A DNA stretch of 64,000 bases from Arthrobacter_D sp015752045 (lineage in GTDB: Bacteria > Actinomycetota > Actinomycetes > Actinomycetales > Micrococcaceae), in contig NZ_JADOUS010000001.1 of assembly GCF_015752045.1 (NCBI RefSeq), forward strand, positions 434,001 through 498,000, given 5' to 3'. Made by a program: the position numbers and the translations under genes. Shown here piece after piece: positions 42,891 to 51,187 of this stretch. Position 1 is the stretch's first letter; every line of letters begins with the position of its first letter. The notes below the pieces were generated by a model, which searched no databases, was not told the origin of the DNA, and saw nothing but the letters and a program-made list of their open reading frames with translations.

Positions 42891-44972
42891 TCACCAGCCG
42901 AGGGCCGCCGTGAAGCGCTCCTCGAAGACCGGGACCGTCGTCTCGACGTAGGTCCTGGAGAGGTGGTCGCGGTCCATGTACACGCGGACGTTCCCCACCA
43001 CTCCGGGGCACGTCCGCCCCGCGCAGACGACGTCGGTCAGGTCCACGTGCTCGAGCCCGGGCAGGCGCCCGGCCAGGGGCAGCAGGGGCGACGACGGCGC
43101 GAGCACCTCCGCCGCCGGGACATCGCAGGCCGCCGGGTCGGCGGCATGGAGGGCCGTGCATTCGGCCATGTCCTCCTCGAAGCGCGGCGTGTCACGGAGC
43201 GCGACGACGGGGATGCCCGCGTCCAGCAGCGGCGTGATGCCTGCCTCGAAGCCGGCCGGGACCACCTCGTCCGGCGAACTCCAGTCCGTGCGCGTCCCGA
43301 CGGTGAGGACGGCGTCTGGGGCGAGTTCCAGGGCGTAGGCACGGACGGCGTCGTTGAAGGCCTGGCACTCCGGGTCCACGTCCTCGCGGGAATCGACGAA
43401 GCGGCAGCTGGGCCGGTGCACCGAGACGGCGAGCCAGCCGTTGGTCTCGGCCATGGCACCGAGCGCGGTCATCCACATCTGCGAATGGGAATCGCCCAGC
43501 ACCAGCACGGTCCGCTCCGCGGTCGCCTCGTCCCCGGTCTGGACGCACGAGGACAGCTGCGGGTCGGCGGGCATCAGGGCTTCCGAGCACGGCCCGTCCA
43601 CGTCCGCCCATTCCGCGCCGAGGCTGCTCGTGAGCGGCTTCACCAGCGCGTCGTCGGCGCCCCGGTACTCGAAGCCGGGGTCCAGGGCGGCGGCACCAGG
43701 GTTGTCGGCGCGTGTCTGCTGCTCCACCGCCGCCTCCTGCGCCTGCACCCGGTACTCCCAGCCGGAGAGCGGGACGGCCACGAGGGCGAGGGCCAGCGCC
43801 GCGACGAGGCCGGTCCGTCGGCGCTGCACGGACGGCCAGGACCACGAGCGCACCGGCTCCTCGACGAAGCGCGTGGTGAGCGCGGCCAGCACGAGGGAGG
43901 CGGCGATGACGACGGCGCCGTCGAGCAGACCGGCGTTCTCCTTGCCGGCGACGACGAGCCAGATGACCAGGAGGGGCCAGTGCCACAGGTAGAGCGCGTA
44001 GGACGCCCCGCCGAGGCGCAGGAGCGGCGCCGAGGACAGCCAGCGGTCCACGCCGGCGGGGCTGTCCGTGCGGCCCGCGACGATCACGGCGGCCGCGGCC
44101 AGCGTCGGCCAGAGGGCGACGAACCCCGGGAACTGCTGCTGCACCTGCAGGAGGACGCCGCACGCCAGCATCATGACCACGCCGGCCCAGCCGAAGACCA
44201 CCCGCACCCGCCGCGGGAGCACGAGGTACGGGAGCGCGAGGGCCACGAGCGACCCGAGGGCGAATTCCCAGAGCCGGGCACGCGTGTCGAAGTAGGCCGC
44301 CGCCTGGTCGGTCCCGGTTTGCCAGACCGAGAACGCGAGCGATACCGCGAAGAGGGCGCCGAACAGGACGATCAGCACGGGGCGCGGACGAAGCCGCGTG
44401 AGGGCGGCGAGCACACCGGCCAGCGCGAAGACGAGCGGCCACAGGAGGAACACCTGCCCCTGGATCGACAGGGACCAGAAATGCTGCAGCGGACTGGCCG
44501 CGCTGTGGTCGAGGGCGTAGTAGTCGACCGCGTTGCCCGCGAGCTCCCAGTTCTGCCGGTAGGTCAGCGACGCCCACGTCTGGTCGAACACCGCACGCCA
44601 GCGCGAGCTCGGTACGAACACGGCCGTCGCGGCGAGGACGGACAGGAGGACCACGACGGCGGCGGGCAGCAGCCGCTTCAGCAGGTTGAGCCAGTACGCG
44701 ACGAGCGCGAGGGGCTGCTGCGCCTCGAGCCTCCGCGTGAACGTGACGGTGAGCAGGAAGGCCGAGACGAGCAGGAAGACGTCCACGCCGCCAGACACCC
44801 GGCCGAGCCACACGTGGTAGACCACCACCATCGCGACGGCGAGGGCCCGCAGCCCCTGCACCTCGGGACGGAAACGGCGGGTATCGCCGCCTCCGGAAAC
44901 CGCCGCGGCGGTCACCGGAGCAGCGGGCGTAAGGGTGGAAGCCAGGCTGTTGCTCCTCTGTCGGACGGCCAC
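42891..44972 (-). CDS. Membrane acyltransferase 3 fused to an SGNH domain (OafA type)
   Basis: A protein of about 693 residues that probably O-acylates a cell-surface polysaccharide. About ten hydrophobic segments form the acyltransferase-3 domain, with the active-site His in VVYHVWLGRVSGGVDVF and WSLSIQGQVFLLWPL. The C-terminal SGNH-like domain has VLGDSHSQMW (Ser nucleophile) and DRDHLS (Asp/His pair). The start is uncertain: GTG 44972 fits, TTG 44987 immediately follows GGAGGT. It is divergent from RNase J. Confidence 0.88.
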   Translation of the reverse strand: MAVRQRSNSLASTLTPAAPVTAAAVSGGGDTRRFRPEVQGLRALAVAMVVVYHVWLGRVSGGVDVFLLVSAFLLTVTFTRRLEAQQPLALVAYWLNLLKRLLPAAVVVLLSVLAATAVFVPSSRWRAVFDQTWASLTYRQNWELAGNAVDYYALDHSAASPLQHFWSLSIQGQVFLLWPLVFALAGVLAALTRLRPRPVLIVLFGALFAVSLAFSVWQTGTDQAAAYFDTRARLWEFALGSLVALALPYLVLPRRVRVVFGWAGVVMMLACGVLLQVQQQFPGFVALWPTLAAAAVIVAGRTDSPAGVDRWLSSAPLLRLGGASYALYLWHWPLLVIWLVVAGKENAGLLDGAVVIAASLVLAALTTRFVEEPVRSWSWPSVQRRRTGLVAALALALVAVPLSGWEYRVQAQEAAVEQQTRADNPGAAALDPGFEYRGADDALVKPLTSSLGAEWADVDGPCSEALMPADPQLSSCVQTGDEATAERTVLVLGDSHSQMWMTALGAMAETNGWLAVSVHRPSCRFVDSREDVDPECQAFNDAVRAYALELAPDAVLTVGTRTDWSSPDEVVPAGFEAGITPLLDAGIPVVALRDTPRFEEDMAECTALHAADPAACDVPAAEVLAPSSPLLPLAGRLPGLEHVDLTDVVCAGRTCPGVVGNVRVYMDRDHLSRTYVETTVPVFEERFTAALGW

Positions 44973-45197
44973 GGGACATGGACGCAAACCTCCAGTTTAC
45001 CGTCCGGGCGTCGTCGTCCGGCGCCTCCGCGGAGCGGTCGGCCCCCGCCCATGCGCCGAACCCCGTAGTCTAGGAGGAGTATCTTCCCCGAACGCGGGGG
45101 ACCAACCAGAACGGAATCGCCGGGTTTGCCGGCCTCGACGACACTCGTCTGACGGCCGCTCCCCCGCCATTCCTCACCAACGAGAGAAACCTGATCT

Positions 45198-46886
45198 GTG
45201 AATAAAAGACCTGCCGCACTGAAAGCACCACGGGAACTGGCCAAGGGAGCCATGCGCATCGTCGCTCTCGGGGGGATCGGTGAGATCGGCAGAAACATGA
45301 CCGTCTTCGAGTTCGAGGGCAAGCTGCTGATCGTGGACTGCGGGGTGCTGTTCCCGGAGGAACACCAGCCCGGCATCAACGTGATCCTGCCGGACTTCTC
45401 CTACATCCGCGACCGGCTCGACGACGTCGTTGCCGTGGTCCTCACGCACGGCCACGAGGACCACATCGGCGGGGTGCCCTACCTGCTCAAGGAGCGCGCC
45501 GACATCCCCCTGGTGGGCTCGCGCCTCACGCTCGCCTTCATCGAGGCCAAGCTCAAGGAACACCGGATCACCCCGAAGACCATCCAGGTCAAGGAGGGTG
45601 AGCGCCGCACGATGGGCGGCTTCGACCTCGAATTCGTCGCTGTGAACCACTCCATCCCGGACAGCCTCGCCGTCGCCATCCGCACCGCGGCCGGCATGGT
45701 CCTGCACACCGGCGACTTCAAGATGGACCAGTTCCCGCTGGACAAGCGCATCACCGACCTCGGCTCCTTCGCCCGGCTCGGCGCGGAGGGCGTGGACCTG
45801 TTCCTCACCGACTCCACCAACGCGGACGTCCCCGGCTTCACGACGTCGGAGAAGGACCTCGGGCCCGCGATCGACGCCGTGTTCCGCACCGCGCCGCGCC
45901 GGATCATCGTCTCCAGCTTCGCCAGCCACATCCACCGCATCCAGCAGATCATCGACACCGCCCACCGGCACCGCCGCAAGGTGGCGTTCGTGGGCCGTTC
46001 GATGGTGCGCAACATGACCATCGCGGCGGATCTGGGCTACCTCAACATCCCGCAGGGCCTGCTGGTGGACTTCAAGAAGCTCGAGCGCAGCGACGACCAC
46101 AAGGTGGTCCTCATCTGCACCGGCTCGCAGGGTGAGCCGATGGCCGCGCTCTCGCGCATGGCCAACAACGACCACGCCATCCGCATCACCGAGGGCGACA
46201 CGGTGCTGCTGGCCAGCTCCCTCATCCCGGGCAACGAGAACGCGATCTACGGCATCATCAACGCGCTAACCGAGATCGGCGCCAACGTGGTCCACAAGGG
46301 CAACGCGAAGGTGCACGTCTCCGGCCATGCCAGCGCCGGCGAGCTCGCCTACTGCTACAACATCGTCAAGCCCCGCAACGTCATGCCCGTGCACGGCGAG
46401 TGGCGCCACCTGCGGGCCAACTCGGAGATCGCCGTCGCCACCGGCGTCGATCCCCGCAACGTGGTCCTCGCCCAGGACGGCGTGACCGTGGACCTCGTCC
46501 GCGGCCGCGCGACCATCTCGGGCAAGGTCGACGCCGGGCTCGTGTTCGTCGACGGCGACAGCGTGGGCGGCATCACCGAGGAGGACCTCGTGGAGCGCCG
46601 CCGCCTGGCCGAGGAGGGCGTCGTCACCATCCTCGCGATCATCGACCCGGACAACGGCAACATGGTCGAGGCCCCCGAGTTCTTCACCAAGGGCTTCTCC
46701 TGCTCCGACGAGGACCTCGACAAGGCCGGCGCCGCCGTCGAGAAGGCACTGCGCGACGCCGCCGGCAACCGCCAGGGCGGACGCCGCCAGGACCCCGAGG
46801 ACATCATCGAGCGGGCCACCGCCAACTGGATGCGCCGGTTCTACAACCGCCAGCCCGTGGTCAACGCGATCGTCGTCGACGCCTGA
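45198..46886 (+). CDS. rnj: Ribonuclease J
   Basis: A 562-residue metallo-beta-lactamase/beta-CASP nuclease with 5'-3' exo and endo activity in mRNA decay and rRNA maturation. The metal-binding motif LTHGHEDHIGG (82-92, HGHEDH at 84-89), the HTGDFKMD strand and the C-terminal HVSGHASAGEL motif are present. GTG 45198 gives an N-terminus typical of actinobacterial RNase J; an internal ATG at 45252 is less likely. It is followed by a strong hairpin. Confidence 0.97.
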   Translation: MNKRPAALKAPRELAKGAMRIVALGGIGEIGRNMTVFEFEGKLLIVDCGVLFPEEHQPGINVILPDFSYIRDRLDDVVAVVLTHGHEDHIGGVPYLLKERADIPLVGSRLTLAFIEAKLKEHRITPKTIQVKEGERRTMGGFDLEFVAVNHSIPDSLAVAIRTAAGMVLHTGDFKMDQFPLDKRITDLGSFARLGAEGVDLFLTDSTNADVPGFTTSEKDLGPAIDAVFRTAPRRIIVSSFASHIHRIQQIIDTAHRHRRKVAFVGRSMVRNMTIAADLGYLNIPQGLLVDFKKLERSDDHKVVLICTGSQGEPMAALSRMANNDHAIRITEGDTVLLASSLIPGNENAIYGIINALTEIGANVVHKGNAKVHVSGHASAGELAYCYNIVKPRNVMPVHGEWRHLRANSEIAVATGVDPRNVVLAQDGVTVDLVRGRATISGKVDAGLVFVDGDSVGGITEEDLVERRRLAEEGVVTILAIIDPDNGNMVEAPEFFTKGFSCSDEDLDKAGAAVEKALRDAAGNRQGGRRQDPEDIIERATANWMRRFYNRQPVVNAIVVDA

Positions 46887-46902
46887 CCCCGGCAGGACGA
46901 GC

Positions 46903-46934
46903 AAGCCCCGGTACCCGTTCGGGTACCGGGGCTT
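46903..46934 (+). terminator. Strong hairpin terminator after rnj
   Basis: Fifteen-base arms 46903-46917 and 46920-46934 are perfectly complementary, closing on a 2-4 nt loop. It begins 17 bp after the rnj stop. A TCGTCGTTGT tail is only mildly T-rich. Confidence 0.85.
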
Positions 46935-46990
46935 CGTCGTTGTCGGGGCGTGGCAGGATCTCGTCGACCCGCTCCGAGGAGTCCCTGCCG

Positions 46991-47269
46991 GTGACCGTCT
47001 ACCGGCACACTTCCCTGATCCGCCGGCGCCTGGGGAACGTCGACACCGAACTGCAGGACAACAAGGCCGTCAGCCTCGGCCACACCGCCCCGAAGATCGA
47101 CGGCGTCCCGACCGCGCCCGGAGAGCGTTTCTCCTTCTGGAGCCTCGCCGGCCGGTGCTCCGCGAAGGAGGGATACCGGGAGGGCCTGACGATCAGCAAC
47201 GGCAGGCCCGGCCGGGGTATGGGCGGCGAGCCGGACTGCGCGGACCTGCCCACCGGGTGCCGCCACTGA
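46991..47269 (+). pseudogene. Truncated VanW-family protein
   Basis: A 92-codon reading frame (GTG start after GAGGAG) matches the N-terminal half of VanW-like proteins: HTSLIRRRLGNVDTELQDNKAVSLGHTAPKIDGV, then PGERFSFWSLAGR and GYREGLTISNGRPGRGMGG. The conserved continuation GGxCQ...NL is lost: from about codon 77 the sequence is unrelated and ends at 47269. Full VanW proteins run well over 200 residues. The remnant sits just after the rnj terminator and before a tandem repeat, so a deletion is likely. VanW function is not established. Confidence 0.75.
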
Positions 47270-47296
47270 GTGGGCATGGTCGCACATGCCCACCGG

Positions 47297-47360
47297 GTCG
47301 GCGCGGTGGATGGGCAGGAGCGCCGCCGGTCGGCGCGGTGGATGGGCAGGAGCGCCGCCG
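47297..47360. repeat. Perfect tandem duplication, 2 x 32 bp
   Basis: Units 47297-47328 and 47329-47360 are identical. The unit begins GTCGGCGCGGTGGATGGGCA. A CCCACCGGGT word at about 47249 recurs just before the first unit at about 47289, so the block carries further short repeats. It lies between the VanW remnant and the groEL terminator. Confidence 0.9.
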
Positions 47361-47382
47361 GCCGGCACGGACACCGGACGCA

Positions 47383-47416
47383 GAAGCACCCCGGCTCCGC
47401 GGAGCCGGGGTGCTTC
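47383..47416 (-). terminator. Strong hairpin terminator after groEL
   Basis: Sixteen-base arms 47383-47398 and 47401-47416 are perfectly complementary around GC. It lies 29 bp past the groEL stop on the minus strand. Confidence 0.85.
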
Positions 47417-47445
47417 AGGGACGGAGCGGGCCGGAGCCCCTGCGC

Positions 47446-49059
47446 CTAGTGCGAGTGGCCGTGGCCCTCATCGTCGGACGCCTCGGGCTTCTCGACCACG
47501 AGGGTTTCCGTGGTGAGCACCAGAGCCGCGATCGAGGCTGCGTTCTGCAGGGCCGAACGCGTCACCTTGACCGGGTCGATGATGCCGGCGTCGATCAGGT
47601 TCTCGTACTCGCCGGTCGCGGCGTTGAAGCCGTGGCCGATCTCGAGGTCGGAGACCTTCGCGACGACGACGTAGCCCTCGTGGCCGGCGTTCTCGGCGAT
47701 CCAGCGCAGCGGCTGGGCGAGGGCGCGGCGGACGAGGCCGACGGCGGTGGCCGCGTCGCCCTCGAGTGCCAGCACGTCGGGGTCGGTGTCCAGTGCCTTG
47801 CCGGCGTGGACCAGCGCGGACCCGCCTCCGGCGACGATGCCCTCTTCGAGGGCCGCACGCGTCGAGGACACGGCGTCCTCGATGCGGTGCTTCTTCTCCT
47901 TCAGCTCGACCTCGGTGGCCGCGCCGACCTTGATCACGCCGATACCGCCGGCGAGCTTCGCCAGGCGCTCCTGGAGCTTCTCACGGTCCCAGTCGGAGTC
48001 GGTGCGCTCGACCTCGGCGCGGATCTGCGCCACGCGGTCGGCGACGTCGGACTCGCTGCCGGTGCCGTCGACGATCGTGGTGGCGTCCTTGGTGACGGTG
48101 ATCCGGCGTGCGGAACCGAGCACCTCGAGGCCCACCTGGTCCAGCTTCAGGCCGAGGTCCGGCGAGACGACCTGCGCACCCGTGAGGGTGGCGATGTCCT
48201 GCATCATGGCCTTGCGGCGGTCCCCGAAGCCCGGAGCCTTGACGGCGACGACGTTGAGGGTGCCGCGGATCTTGTTGACCACCAGGGTGGAGAGCGCCTC
48301 GCCCTCGATGTCCTCGGCGATGATGAACAGCGGTTTGCCGGCCTGCAGGGCCTTCTCGAGCAGCGGCAGGAATTCCGCCAGTGAGGAGATCTTGCCGGAG
48401 TTGATGAGGATGAGCGCGTCCTCGAGGACGGCTTCCTGGCGCTCGGCATCGGTCACGAAGTACGGCGAGAGGTAACCCTTGTCGAACTGCATGCCCTCGG
48501 TGAGGACGAGCTCGGTCTGCGTGGTGGAGGACTCCTCGATGGTGATCACACCATCCTTGCCGACCTTGTCGAAGGCCTCTGCGAGGAGATCGCCGACCTC
48601 GGTGCTCTGCGCGGAGATGGAGGCGACGTCGGCGGTCTGCTGACCGACGACCTCGCGGGCGTTCTCCAGCAGGCGCTTGGCCACGGCCTGGACCGACACC
48701 TCGATGCCGTGCTTGAGCTGCCCGGGAGCGGCGCCGGCGGCGACGTTGCGGAGGCCTTCCTTGACGAGTGCCTGGGCCAGGACCGTGGCGGTGGTCGTTC
48801 CATCACCGGCGACGTCGTTCGTCTTGGTGGCGACCTCCTTGGCCAGCTGGGCGCCGAGGTTCTCGTACGGGTCGTCGAGTTCGACCTCGCGGGCGATCGT
48901 GACGCCGTCGTTCGTGATGGTGGGGGCGCCCCACTTCTTGTCGAGCACGACGTTGCGTCCGCGCGGGCCCAGCGTCACCTTGACGGTGTTCGCGAGCTTG
49001 TCCACGCCGGCCTCGAGGGCACGGCGGGCGGCGTCGTTGAATTCCAACTGCTTTGCCAT
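47446..49059 (-). CDS. groL: Chaperonin GroEL with His-containing C-terminus
   Basis: A 537-residue 60-kDa chaperonin subunit. The AKQLEFNDAARRALEAGVDKLANTVKVTLGPRGRNVVLDK start, the DGTTTATVLAQ ATP-binding loop and the ALEEGIVAGGGSALVH segment are all present. The end is SDDEGHGHSH rather than the GGM-repeat tail of most GroELs, resembling mycobacterial GroEL1. ATG 49059 follows GAAAGGAACC. It follows groES and is under the same CIRCE-controlled promoter. Confidence 0.97.
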   Translation of the reverse strand: MAKQLEFNDAARRALEAGVDKLANTVKVTLGPRGRNVVLDKKWGAPTITNDGVTIAREVELDDPYENLGAQLAKEVATKTNDVAGDGTTTATVLAQALVKEGLRNVAAGAAPGQLKHGIEVSVQAVAKRLLENAREVVGQQTADVASISAQSTEVGDLLAEAFDKVGKDGVITIEESSTTQTELVLTEGMQFDKGYLSPYFVTDAERQEAVLEDALILINSGKISSLAEFLPLLEKALQAGKPLFIIAEDIEGEALSTLVVNKIRGTLNVVAVKAPGFGDRRKAMMQDIATLTGAQVVSPDLGLKLDQVGLEVLGSARRITVTKDATTIVDGTGSESDVADRVAQIRAEVERTDSDWDREKLQERLAKLAGGIGVIKVGAATEVELKEKKHRIEDAVSSTRAALEEGIVAGGGSALVHAGKALDTDPDVLALEGDAATAVGLVRRALAQPLRWIAENAGHEGYVVVAKVSDLEIGHGFNAATGEYENLIDAGIIDPVKVTRSALQNAASIAALVLTTETLVVEKPEASDDEGHGHSH

Positions 49060-49134
49060 TCGTTGGTTCCTTTCAGGCTTGTGCAGCGAGAAAAACCCCG
49101 GCCACAGCGGGCCGGGGCTTCTCCAATCGGGGTG

Positions 49135-49431
49135 TTACTTGACGACGATCGCGAGGACGTCGCGGGCGGAGAGCACGAGGTACTCCTGGCCGCCCTGCTT
49201 GATCTCGGTTCCGCCGTACTTCGAGTAGATGACGATGTCGCCCTCGGCGACATCGACGGGGACGCGGTTGCCGTTGTCGTCGACACGGCCGGGTCCGACT
49301 GCTACGACTTCGCCCTCCTGGGGCTTCTCCTTGGCGGTGTCCGGGATGACGAGGCCGGAAGCAGTGGTCTGCTCGGCTTCGAGCGGGCGGACAACAATAC
49401 GATCCTCAAGCGGCTTGATAGAGACCGACAC
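49135..49431 (-). CDS. groS: Co-chaperonin GroES
   Basis: A 98-residue subunit that caps GroEL. It has the SIKPLEDRIVVRPLEAEQTTASGLVIPDTAKEKPQEGEVVAVGPG start, the mobile loop (TTASGLVIP) and the KYGGTEIKQGGQEYLVLSARDVLAIV end. GTG 49431 follows AAGGAGAGCCC and matches family length; the longer open frame upstream is non-coding and contains the CIRCE elements. Confidence 0.97.
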   Translation of the reverse strand: MSVSIKPLEDRIVVRPLEAEQTTASGLVIPDTAKEKPQEGEVVAVGPGRVDDNGNRVPVDVAEGDIVIYSKYGGTEIKQGGQEYLVLSARDVLAIVVK

Positions 49432-49522
49432 GGGCTCTCCTTTGCGTTCGATACCAATGAATGGAGGCCGTCGGGCTGGGCGTGAACCGTCGTCGCGGTG
49501 CCGGCGAACGCTTCCCTCGGGA

Positions 49523-49549
49523 TTAGCACCCGCAGTGAGCGAGTGCCAA
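49523..49549 (-). promoter_or_regulatory. CIRCE element 1 upstream of groES
   Basis: TTAGCACCC and GAGTGCCAA flank a 9-nt spacer, two mismatches from the CIRCE consensus. It lies just downstream of the -10 hexamer, over the expected transcription start, where HrcA would block RNA polymerase. Confidence 0.88.
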
Positions 49550-49554
49550 CTCCG

Positions 49555-49583
49555 ACTGTATGCAAGCGCTGGCACTCGGTCAA
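49555..49583 (-). promoter_or_regulatory. groESL promoter
   Basis: On the minus strand TTGACC (49583-49578) and TACAGT (49560-49555) are 17 bp apart, a good housekeeping-type promoter. The -35 lies inside CIRCE element 2 and the -10 abuts CIRCE element 1. Confidence 0.75.
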
Positions 49584-49595
49584 GGCGAGTGCCAG
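49569..49595 (-). promoter_or_regulatory. CIRCE element 2 upstream of groES
   Basis: CTGGCACTC and GAGTGCCAG are perfect 9-base inverted arms with a 9-nt spacer. The spacer contains the promoter -35, so HrcA binding would occlude it. Confidence 0.9.
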
Positions 49596-49637
49596 CGCGC
49601 GTCATGCGCCGACCCTCCCGTCGCCTAGGCTGGCAGC

Positions 49638-50858
49638 ATGGCTTCGGACAACATCGCGGACATCCTGACCCCGGAGGGCTGGGAGCTGCTGAACTCGCTC
49701 GGGCCCTACACCGAGGCCGACAGCCTGCGCCTCACCGGGCAGCTGCGGAAGGCCGGCTACTCCCCCGAGGTGGTCGCCGCCGCGCTCACCCAGTCACGGC
49801 TCCGGGCGAAGGCCTCCGCCAAGTTCGGCCCCTTCGCCGAGCGCATGATCTTCACGGCGGCCGGGCTCGAGCAGGCCACGCGCCTGACGGTCGCGGCACG
49901 CCACGCCCAGCGCTTCGTCGACGTCGGCCTCGTCAGGATCGCCGACCTCGGCTGCGGGCTCGGCGCGGACAGCATGGCCCTGGCCACCCTCGACCGCGAC
50001 GTCACCGCCGTCGAGCTCGACGAGACGACCGCCGCTGCCGCGACGATGAACCTGCTCCCCTTCCCCAACGCGCGCGTCGTCAACGCCGACGCCTCCTCCG
50101 TCGACACCACCGCGTACGACGGCGTCTGGCTCGACCCGGCGCGCAGGACGACGACGACGTCGGGCACGTCCCGCCTGTTCGACCCCGAGGCGTTCTCACC
50201 CCCGCTGTCCTTCGTGCAGGGACTCGCGGACGGCGGCATGCCGGTGGGCGTGAAGATGGGCCCGGGCATGCCGCACGGCTCCATCCCGGCGACCTGCGAG
50301 GCACAGTGGGTCTCCGTGGACGGCGACGTCACGGAGGTGGCCCTCTGGTTCAACGCGCTCCGCCGTGACGGCGTCCGGCGGGCAGCCCTCGTGATCGGTG
50401 CGCAGGGTGCCGCGGAGATGATGTCGGAGCGGGACTTCGGGGACGGACCGACGGCCGCCATCGGCGGACCCGCCGGATACCTCTACGAGCCCGACGGCGC
50501 CGTCATCCGCGCCGAACTCGTGGCGGACCTCGCCGCGCAGCTCGGCGGGCACCTGCTGGATCCGATGATCGCCTACATCTGTGCGCCGTCGTTCACCGAT
50601 ACCCCCTTCGCGCGCGCCTACCGGGTCCTCGAGGTCCGGCCGTACAACGTCAGGGCGCTGAAGACCTGGGTCCGCACCGAGGGGATCGGGGTCCTCGACA
50701 TCAAGAAGCGCGGCACCTCGGTCACCCCCGAGGAGGTCCGCAAGCAGCTGCTGACCGGGTCGGGCAAGGGCCGGAAGAAGGCCACCCTCGTCCTCACGCG
50801 CATCGGGGACGAGCGCGTGGCCATCGTCGTCGAGCCCGTGTCGGCGTCCGGTCCCTAG
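49638..50858 (+). CDS. SAM-dependent methyltransferase with THUMP-like domain
   Basis: A 406-residue protein. An N-terminal helical part (1-95) precedes a class I methyltransferase fold with the SAM motif IADLGCGLGADSMALA and DPARR (WLDPARRT), typical of the group. The C-terminal part (about 330-400, RPYNVRALKTWVRTEGIGVLDIKKRGTSVTPEEVRKQL) is the THUMP-like domain. An RNA substrate is likely from the family but not proven. ATG 49638 is divergent from the groES control region. Confidence 0.88.
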   Translation: MASDNIADILTPEGWELLNSLGPYTEADSLRLTGQLRKAGYSPEVVAAALTQSRLRAKASAKFGPFAERMIFTAAGLEQATRLTVAARHAQRFVDVGLVRIADLGCGLGADSMALATLDRDVTAVELDETTAAAATMNLLPFPNARVVNADASSVDTTAYDGVWLDPARRTTTTSGTSRLFDPEAFSPPLSFVQGLADGGMPVGVKMGPGMPHGSIPATCEAQWVSVDGDVTEVALWFNALRRDGVRRAALVIGAQGAAEMMSERDFGDGPTAAIGGPAGYLYEPDGAVIRAELVADLAAQLGGHLLDPMIAYICAPSFTDTPFARAYRVLEVRPYNVRALKTWVRTEGIGVLDIKKRGTSVTPEEVRKQLLTGSGKGRKKATLVLTRIGDERVAIVVEPVSASGP

Positions 50859-51148
50859 TCCTCGCTGCTGAGGAGCCTTCGTCGGGCGCTCAGGAGCTCG
50901 ACCTCCGGCCGGGCCGCGACGTACCGCTCCACGCGGTCCAGCACGTCCACCACGTGGTGCCGGTCCCCGCCGACCACACCGGCCCCGACGACGGCGCGGC
51001 GGTGCAGCTCCTGGTGCCCCACCTCCGCGACGGAGAGCTCGAACTTCCGCCGGAGGTCCGCCACGAGCGGGCGCACCACCGAACGTTTGCCCTTCAACGA
51101 ATGCACATCGCCGAGCAGGACGTCGAACTCGATGAACCCGATCCACAT
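50855..51148 (-). CDS. DUF503 family protein
   Basis: A 97-residue protein with the DUF503 pattern MWIGFIEFDVLLGDVHSLKGKRSVVRPLVADLRRKF followed by SVAEVGHQELHRRAVVG. Members are small ferredoxin-like-fold proteins of unknown function, often near ribosome-binding factor genes. It ends four bases inside the methyltransferase gene on the opposite strand. ATG 51148 is used. Confidence 0.9.
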   Translation of the reverse strand: MWIGFIEFDVLLGDVHSLKGKRSVVRPLVADLRRKFELSVAEVGHQELHRRAVVGAGVVGGDRHHVVDVLDRVERYVAARPEVELLSARRRLLSSED

Positions 51149-51187
51149 GAGCGTCCTCCTCGTCGAGAGCCCCTCCCCGGGGCGGGC

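Noticed and set aside
39569..42913. A 1,114-codon plus-strand frame across the ABC exporter and guaB
   Set aside because: It spans two well-supported genes on the other strand and shows only repetitive Val/Asp/Gly/His composition.
42876..45068. A 730-codon plus-strand frame opposite the acyltransferase
   Set aside because: Antisense to a clear OafA/SGNH gene, with Arg/Gly/Glu-rich sequence and no motif.
46991..47269. Vancomycin resistance determinant
   Set aside because: Only a truncated VanW-like half is present, without vanRS/H/A/X genes, and VanW itself has no proven resistance role.
47297..47360. CRISPR array
   Set aside because: The two 32-bp units are directly adjacent with no spacer, and no cas genes are near.
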